From Pectinophora gossypiella (Eukaryota > Arthropoda > Insecta > Lepidoptera > Gelechiidae), in NCBI RefSeq assembly GCF_024362695.1, contig NC_065420.1, forward strand, positions 2,822,501-2,886,500: DNA of 64,000 bases, read 5' to 3'. The position numbers and the translations under genes were made by a program. Position 1 is the first letter of the stretch. Each line of letters starts with the position of its first letter. This document shows positions 60,201 through 64,000 of this stretch, in pieces. Under the pieces are notes generated by a model. The model was not told the origin of the DNA. It made no database searches and saw only the letters and a program-made list of their open reading frames with translations.

Positions 60201-63073
60201 CCACACATAAGAGCTTTAAAATTGGCAACGTAATAAAAGTATTATTCCTTATTCTGTGGTTGTGGTGTGCAAGAAAATGTGTTGACGAGATTTTATTGCG
60301 CGTGCAATTTTCACTACCAAAATTGACTCGACCATAAAAGAAGGCGATACAGCTCACCTCCTGGCACGTTGGTCTAACTGAAAGCTCCGTGAAGCATGGG
60401 TACTTATTTAATCATGTCTTTAATTGTCGAGCTAACTGTGTTAGTGAAAATTGCTTTTTTTTAACGTTACTTATTGTAGATTTGCCGCAGATGGCATTAA
60501 CTACTTAGAGCCCTGAAGGCTCTCATCCGGTACAACGTTTAAGATAACAGGCCTGAGGGTGCCCAGTTGGGCGCGAACCTCGGCTCAGGGCGTCGTCTGA
60601 GAGGAATCATATTTGAAATAATTAATCGACCCTAGCGGGTCGATAGCGATAAGCGCTGATTGAGGAAAATCGTCGACCACGCCGGCGGGGTCGGTATCGG
60701 GTTCTTGAAGTGTTTGGTGTCGCGAGCTGATTGGCCGCCTATATGGCTAGAGTAATCGGATCGTCGGGATTGTATATTACGTCGTTCGGACGCCGATACT
60801 TTTCAGTACCGTCCCTAAGCGGGATGTATTCGGAACCCGCAACTACCAGGGTAAGTGAAAACTGCTCTTAAGATAAGTTAATAACTCATTGGTGCATGTC
60901 CGGTACCGTTCGGTCTACTTCTATTGGATATGTTATATAATGTAATTATCTTCCCTTTGTTCTTTAGACATCATCATGATTGCTAGAGAAGAGTTGCAAC
61001 TGACCGAAGAAGAAGCGTTAGATATCCTTTATTCTGGTGATGCGCCAATTAATGAAGCGTCCATGCACACTCTGTTATCAGGGAAGGCTCTTGCTATATG
61101 TCTCCAGACCCTGGACCCAGTAAACATGGTTGGTTAGTAAAGAAACAATACACATCATATATTAAAACCTATCATCATCATTCAACTGGAACATCATTCC
61201 CGGTCATCATCATCAATTTAAGGGCCACGCTCTTGTTCATTCCCGGTATGCAGACATTTTTTTTACTTAATAAGTAAATATAGTTTATGAAAAATAAAGC
61301 AACGAAATATAAATTCATCTTATCCATCCATCCATCCATCCATCCATCTATCCATCTTAGGACTTCGTATCAACAGTGGCTGCAAGTTGTCTTTGATTAC
61401 TTGTGGCTCTGCCCACCCCATTTGGGATTACGGGCGTGAGTTTATGTATGTAAATATAAATAACATATTATTTCAGCTTTAGTTCGAAGAATTCTGTACG
61501 AAGACAACATAAAAAATCTGGATGAAAATCATAGGGCATCCATACAGTCTATCTCGGCGTTTGACTACTATAAAACGTACAGCCCAACCAGGGAAGAAAT
61601 TTGGAAGAAAAGGAAGGAAGAAAGAAAACTACAATGGGTTTGTATACCATAGATTCACGCCTGTATTCCTGAAGAGTTAAGCAGGTGATTATAGTACTCA
61701 AAACCACTCCTCGCCAGCTATATTTATAAAGTTACACACACATATAAATGTAATCAAATAGCCATAAATATTTTTTTTAGATGAATTGGGTCGTGTACAA
61801 GATAAATTATGAAATTCTGATTACTAAATAAAGACAGATCTAAAACTAACGAAAACATTTTCTTTTTTTCTATTTAAATTATTTATGAATTTTAATTTAA
61901 ATTATTTATTAAATTATTTTTTCTATTTAAATTATTTATGAATTTTAAACTAAAAATAAACGTAATAATAAGCCCGTCATTTTTGTATGATGTCACAGTG
62001 TGATTTTTCATACATCTTTCCAGTAGGTAAGTAATTTCGTGTTTTGACGTTTAGTAAAAAGTAACTGATTTGACTAGTTGGAAACTAGCGTATTGCTTTG
62101 ATGTTGTATTTTTGTGTTGGTCTGAGGTTGTCTAGATAGCAACTACATTAAAGACGATATCGCTAAGCCCCAGTTTAGGGTTTGGTGTGATATTACGAAT
62201 TTTTTTAATAGGAAGATGAAAAAATTCGCCATGCGAGGCGTTATTCTGAGATGCTTCGCTTGGCGCGCCAGGCTAGAGAAGAAGCTATTGAAGCAAAAAA
62301 AGTGGCCAAAGAAGAAAAAAAGCTGGAATTATTAAAGGCTGGTGTAAGTACTCTTTGTGTAGCTATGACAGCTCAGTTGGAAAAACGCTTGACTTTCACT
62401 GTGAGGTCGCAGGTTTGAATTCCAGCCCCGGCCTAAACCAATGATTTTTGAATTCATATTTCGATCATAAAATGATTATCACGTGCTCATCGGTGAAGGA
62501 AAACATCGTGAGGAAACTCACATTCCCGAAAAATGCGTTTCGGAGTACCTGTGTGACTTAACCTGTTTTGGGCTGGTTTACCCTTCCCGGGTTGGAAGGT
62601 CAGATAGGCAGTCGTTTCTGTGAAAAACCGGACTTGTCGATCTTCAAGTTAGGTAAGCGGACCCTGTGAGAAACGGGATACCGCTAGGGAGGTGATGTAA
62701 GTGCTCTTTGTTGATTCAAAATGAATCGAAGTACTATGGGCGCGAGCACTCTGGGTGCGACAACCAATTCACTCCCAAGGCATGCGATAAATATGAGCGG
62801 TAAAACGACAGAAATTTAGCACTAACAGAAATTGAGCACTATTTTATTATGTTGTCTATTTGACCCTCATTTGTGTAGTCACATTTTAAAAATAAATACA
62901 TACAATAAAGCGTCACCGAGATATATTGAATTTTGTGTCCACTGATTTGGAATTTGAAATTTCTTTAAGTAACTTGTACTTCAAATTGCTTTTTATTTCA
63001 GAAAATTGAGGAATTAAATAAACTAAAAGCGGAACCTGACAATTTTGAAGATGTGGATGTTCCAATGCCTGAG
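54295..63073 (+). CDS. Thioredoxin-like domain protein with charged coiled-coil tail (5' part, 9 exons)
   Basis: Exons: 54295-54385, 55392-55495, 55889-55960, 57031-57183, 58828-59026, 60968-61132, 61477-61637, 62212-62343, 63002-63073, giving 383 codons before the edge. The N-terminal 140 or so residues follow a thioredoxin fold: ELFIDISNEKDF, then IYCHFSGYCTALDRIFSKV at the active site, VVFLRVPAD, EPFYMFIV (cis-Pro region as EPFYMF) and VFRGLDPPKFEDVV. The active site is FSGYC, so the first Cys of CxxC is Ser. Later exons are rich in Glu, Lys and Arg (REQEILSTRARQEARQAARK; KKVAKEEKKLELLKAG) and look like coiled coil. The order fits the arthropod thioredoxin-domain/DUF4746 proteins related to sperm or axonemal thioredoxins, from memory only. 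The exon 5 donor (gttcgt) is weak but is the one that keeps the frame. Confidence 0.8.
54410..54705 (+). mobile_element. SINE-B, plus orientation
   Basis: ggagctcggtggcgcagcgg head to the gggctgatgatga tail. The only complete plus-strand copy. It begins about 25 bp after exon 1 of the thioredoxin-like gene. Confidence 0.85.
54725..54925 (+). repeat. Repeat family R9 copy, with head
   Basis: cttgtggtacatcggcttgc, ggagccccggttcgaagctt (box B-like) and tctaacagaaagctcggtga. Suggests that R9 is a tRNA-derived SINE. Confidence 0.55.
55076..55370 (+). mobile_element. SINE-C, head partly lost
   Basis: gcaggttcgaattgagcacg to ggaccctgtggaaaacgt. It ends 22 bp before exon 2 of the thioredoxin-like gene. 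Confidence 0.75.
56060..56260 (-). mobile_element. 3' end of the main LINE family, inverted
   Basis: Plus strand: attcaaaatatatttattca, then actgcagcttttaacaaca and gaagctgcaagaaaaacctc. Truncated copy, antisense to the host gene, in its intron 3. Confidence 0.85.
56280..56440 (+). repeat. Non-LTR 3'-tail fragment
   Basis: ctaaaccggcgtgcgtatag and tataggcgtgagtttatgta. Relative of 140-345. Confidence 0.5.
56825..56915 (-). repeat. Repeat family R8, inverted fragment
   Basis: cgctccccaccagcggctga, ctcggtcttactttagtctt and gtatgggtgtcgtagcgtct. Confidence 0.65.
57590..57745 (+). repeat. SINE fragment with a second 3' end
   Basis: SINE-B-like gagggcacgttaagccgttg joined to a different tail, ttgattgaggggaggcctgt + gcctagcagtgggacgtata. 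The same tail is at 57240-57335 and, inverted, near 51880-51960. Confidence 0.5.
58129..58415 (-). mobile_element. SINE-B with 12-bp target-site duplication
   Basis: Flanked by tactaaataaat at 58117-58128 and 58416-58427. Sits inside another repeat (58080-58610), whose uninterrupted form is at 61790-62100. Confidence 0.9.
58430..58610 (+). repeat. Interspersed AT-rich repeat, right part
   Basis: atctaaaactaaagaaaaac, ttgtgttttgacgtttaga and ttgactagttggaaactagc. The left part is at 58080-58128. Other copies are at 61790-62100, and partial ones at 55600-55745 and 63590-63800. Confidence 0.55.
59098..59734 (-). mobile_element. Retroposed SINE-A plus ABCA exon unit, 9-bp TSD
   Basis: Insertion of 637 bp. 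Minus strand, 5' to 3': a full SINE-A (59734 down to about 59408), 20 bp of intron, a copy of ABCA copy A exon 3 (59386-59289), its downstream intron (to about 59145) and the 3' end of a SINE-A (59143-59098, ending cacacgctagaagaag). The word ctacacatt lies at 59089-59097 and 59735-59743. Removal of the insert restores repeat R8 as found at 47600. Confidence 0.85.
59289..59386 (-). pseudogene. Orphan copy of ABCA exon 3
   Basis: 98 bp, same length as 9355-9452, with four differences by my count. Acceptor (cag|gtacc) and donor (gag|gtaagt) are intact and the frame is open: RCYGVQNESDVDNILG and on. It lies in intron 5 of the thioredoxin-like gene but on the opposite strand, so it cannot be spliced into that gene as a sense exon. 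No other ABCA exon is near. Almost surely without function. Confidence 0.9.
59753..59902. mobile_element. MITE-1 copy inside R8
   Basis: gtacggtcacgagcgtttat at the left, tattgctcatgactgtac at the right. R8 continues on both sides (ttattgtac / acgcgcatctgtg). Comparison with 47640 shows that gtac is the duplicated or captured target. Confidence 0.85.
60335..60450 (-). repeat. Repeat family R9 copy
   Basis: ggcgatacagctcacctcct, ggtctaactgaaagctccgt. Degraded. Confidence 0.45.
60455..60765 (+). repeat. Repeat family R5 copy
   Basis: Well-kept copy from tttttttaacgttacttatt to ctagagtaatcggatcgtcg. It shows the 3' end that also seeds the 23.8-kb minisatellite. Confidence 0.65.
61319..61351 (+). 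repeat. (TCCA)n microsatellite
   Basis: About seven tandem tcca/atcc units, followed by a non-LTR tail fragment at 61365-61445. Confidence 0.85.
62359..62695 (+). mobile_element. SINE-C whose TSD copies a splice donor
   Basis: Plus-oriented SINE-C, head at agctatgacagctcagttgg, box B-like caggtttgaattcc, tail gggaggtga. The 16-bp word tgtaagtactctttgt at 62343-62358 recurs with one change at 62696-62711. It contains the donor gtaagt of exon 8 of the thioredoxin-like gene. Confidence 0.85.
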
Positions 63074-63199
63074 GTACACATCTTAAAAAAATAATATAAG
63101 TACTTAAATAAAATGTAATGATTACCTACTCCTAACATTTCACAAGCAATTCGCACTTTTGCCACAACAATTGGGTATTTGACTGGGTCAAACATATTT

Positions 63200-63575
63200 T
63201 TTTTTTGTTTTGGTTTTCCCCGAAGGGTCTAACGTATTTTTTTTCTCGATGATTAATGAACTGATGAAAGGTGATGAATGATGATGATGAAACCTAAGCC
63301 CCCACCCTCGGAGTAGAGTCCTACTCCGAACCCCAAACGAATTAACTCAAAAGTCCGCATAAACTTTCGAGTTATGAAGCGGCTTTTTGGCACGAAGCGA
63401 AAATAGGTAGATAACTAGATACACTTTGTTTATTGAATACTCCGATATAATAATACTTGCGAATGTATTCCGACTAACTTAATGCGACCATTAACCACAA
63501 AACACCACTTCGTATTAATTATTTAGATTATTCAATGAAGAAAGCAACTGTCCCGTTCCCGCCAAAAAGCCTGGG
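63200..63575. repeat. 390-bp interspersed repeat (R10), second copy
   Basis: ttggttttccccgaagggtc to actgtcccgttcccgcc. Lacks about 30 bp near its start relative to 22756-23146. Confidence 0.65.
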
Positions 63576-64000
63576 TCAAAGATAAATTATAAAATGCTAA
63601 CATAGAAACAGAAGCCAGTCTAAGATGAACAAAAATCAATCTCATTTTACTTTTCGAATTATTTTCGAATTTTATTTATGAATTAAGTAACAATGAGTAC
63701 GACGTTTGACCGATTTTATTGATGACGTCACAGGCCAGTATCCATACAAAGTCCAAAGAAAACTTTCGTTTTGACAGTTCGTAAAAAGTATCTCATTTGA
63801 CTAGGTTGTCAAGTAGACTATTTGGTAAATCTTCAGATTTACCGTATTTTGGATTTTTACACTTATAAATATACCTAGTATAATATAAGTAGGTGCTAAC
63901 ACCCGTTTTCTAAGATGTTCACTCGATTCTTTCTCCACTCGACTCGGCGTCAGCATTTTGGTATTTTAAGATGACATTTACGTACTTGAGGACGTTACTC
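63576..64000. other. Intronic end of window
   Basis: A repeat block at 63590-63800 (ctcattttacttttcgaatt, gtttgacgtcacagg-type text) shared with 55600-55745. After that nothing recognised. Further exons of the thioredoxin-like gene should follow beyond 64000. Confidence 0.45.

Overview
The window is nuclear DNA of an insect, most likely a moth or butterfly. It is AT-rich, the genes are split into many short exons with GT-AG introns, and the introns are packed with tRNA-headed SINEs, short inverted-repeat elements and non-LTR retrotransposons of the kind typical of Lepidoptera. All gene models below were built by hand from splice sites, reading phase and protein similarity between copies. No species can be named from the sequence alone.

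Layout, left to right. (1) 870-10885, minus strand: the first 12 exons of an ABCA-type lipid-transporter-like gene (copy A), which runs off the left edge. (2) 10886-11508: a 623-bp spacer between two divergent start codons. (3) 11509-19313, plus strand: a complete 7-exon gene for translation initiation factor eIF3 subunit J (239 aa). (4) 21113-53837, plus strand: a complete 34-exon ABCA gene (copy B, 1707 aa by exon addition), paralogous to copy A and in opposite orientation. (5) 54295-63073, plus strand: the first nine exons of a gene with an N-terminal thioredoxin-like fold, which runs off the right edge.

A and B are inverted paralogues with identical intron phases that enclose the eIF3j gene. 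Their first exons have diverged strongly, but exons 10-12 and the introns around them are almost identical, which suggests gene conversion or a recent exchange. Both nucleotide-binding domains of B keep Walker A and Walker B but have altered signature and H-loop positions.

Mobile DNA: a nearly full-length non-LTR element with an intact 967-aa endonuclease/reverse transcriptase ORF sits in intron 14 of B, and a truncated RTE-like copy with a 13-bp target-site duplication sits in intron 11. Three SINE families, several MITE-like families, a possible Helitron remnant and several minisatellites account for much of the intron sequence.

The most interesting items are: an extra copy of exon 3 of ABCA copy A, with both splice sites, carried next to a SINE into an intron of the thioredoxin-like gene and flanked by a 9-bp duplication; a 48-bp minisatellite that repeats an exon end together with its splice donor in copy B; and a SINE whose target-site duplication copied the splice donor of exon 8 of the thioredoxin-like gene.
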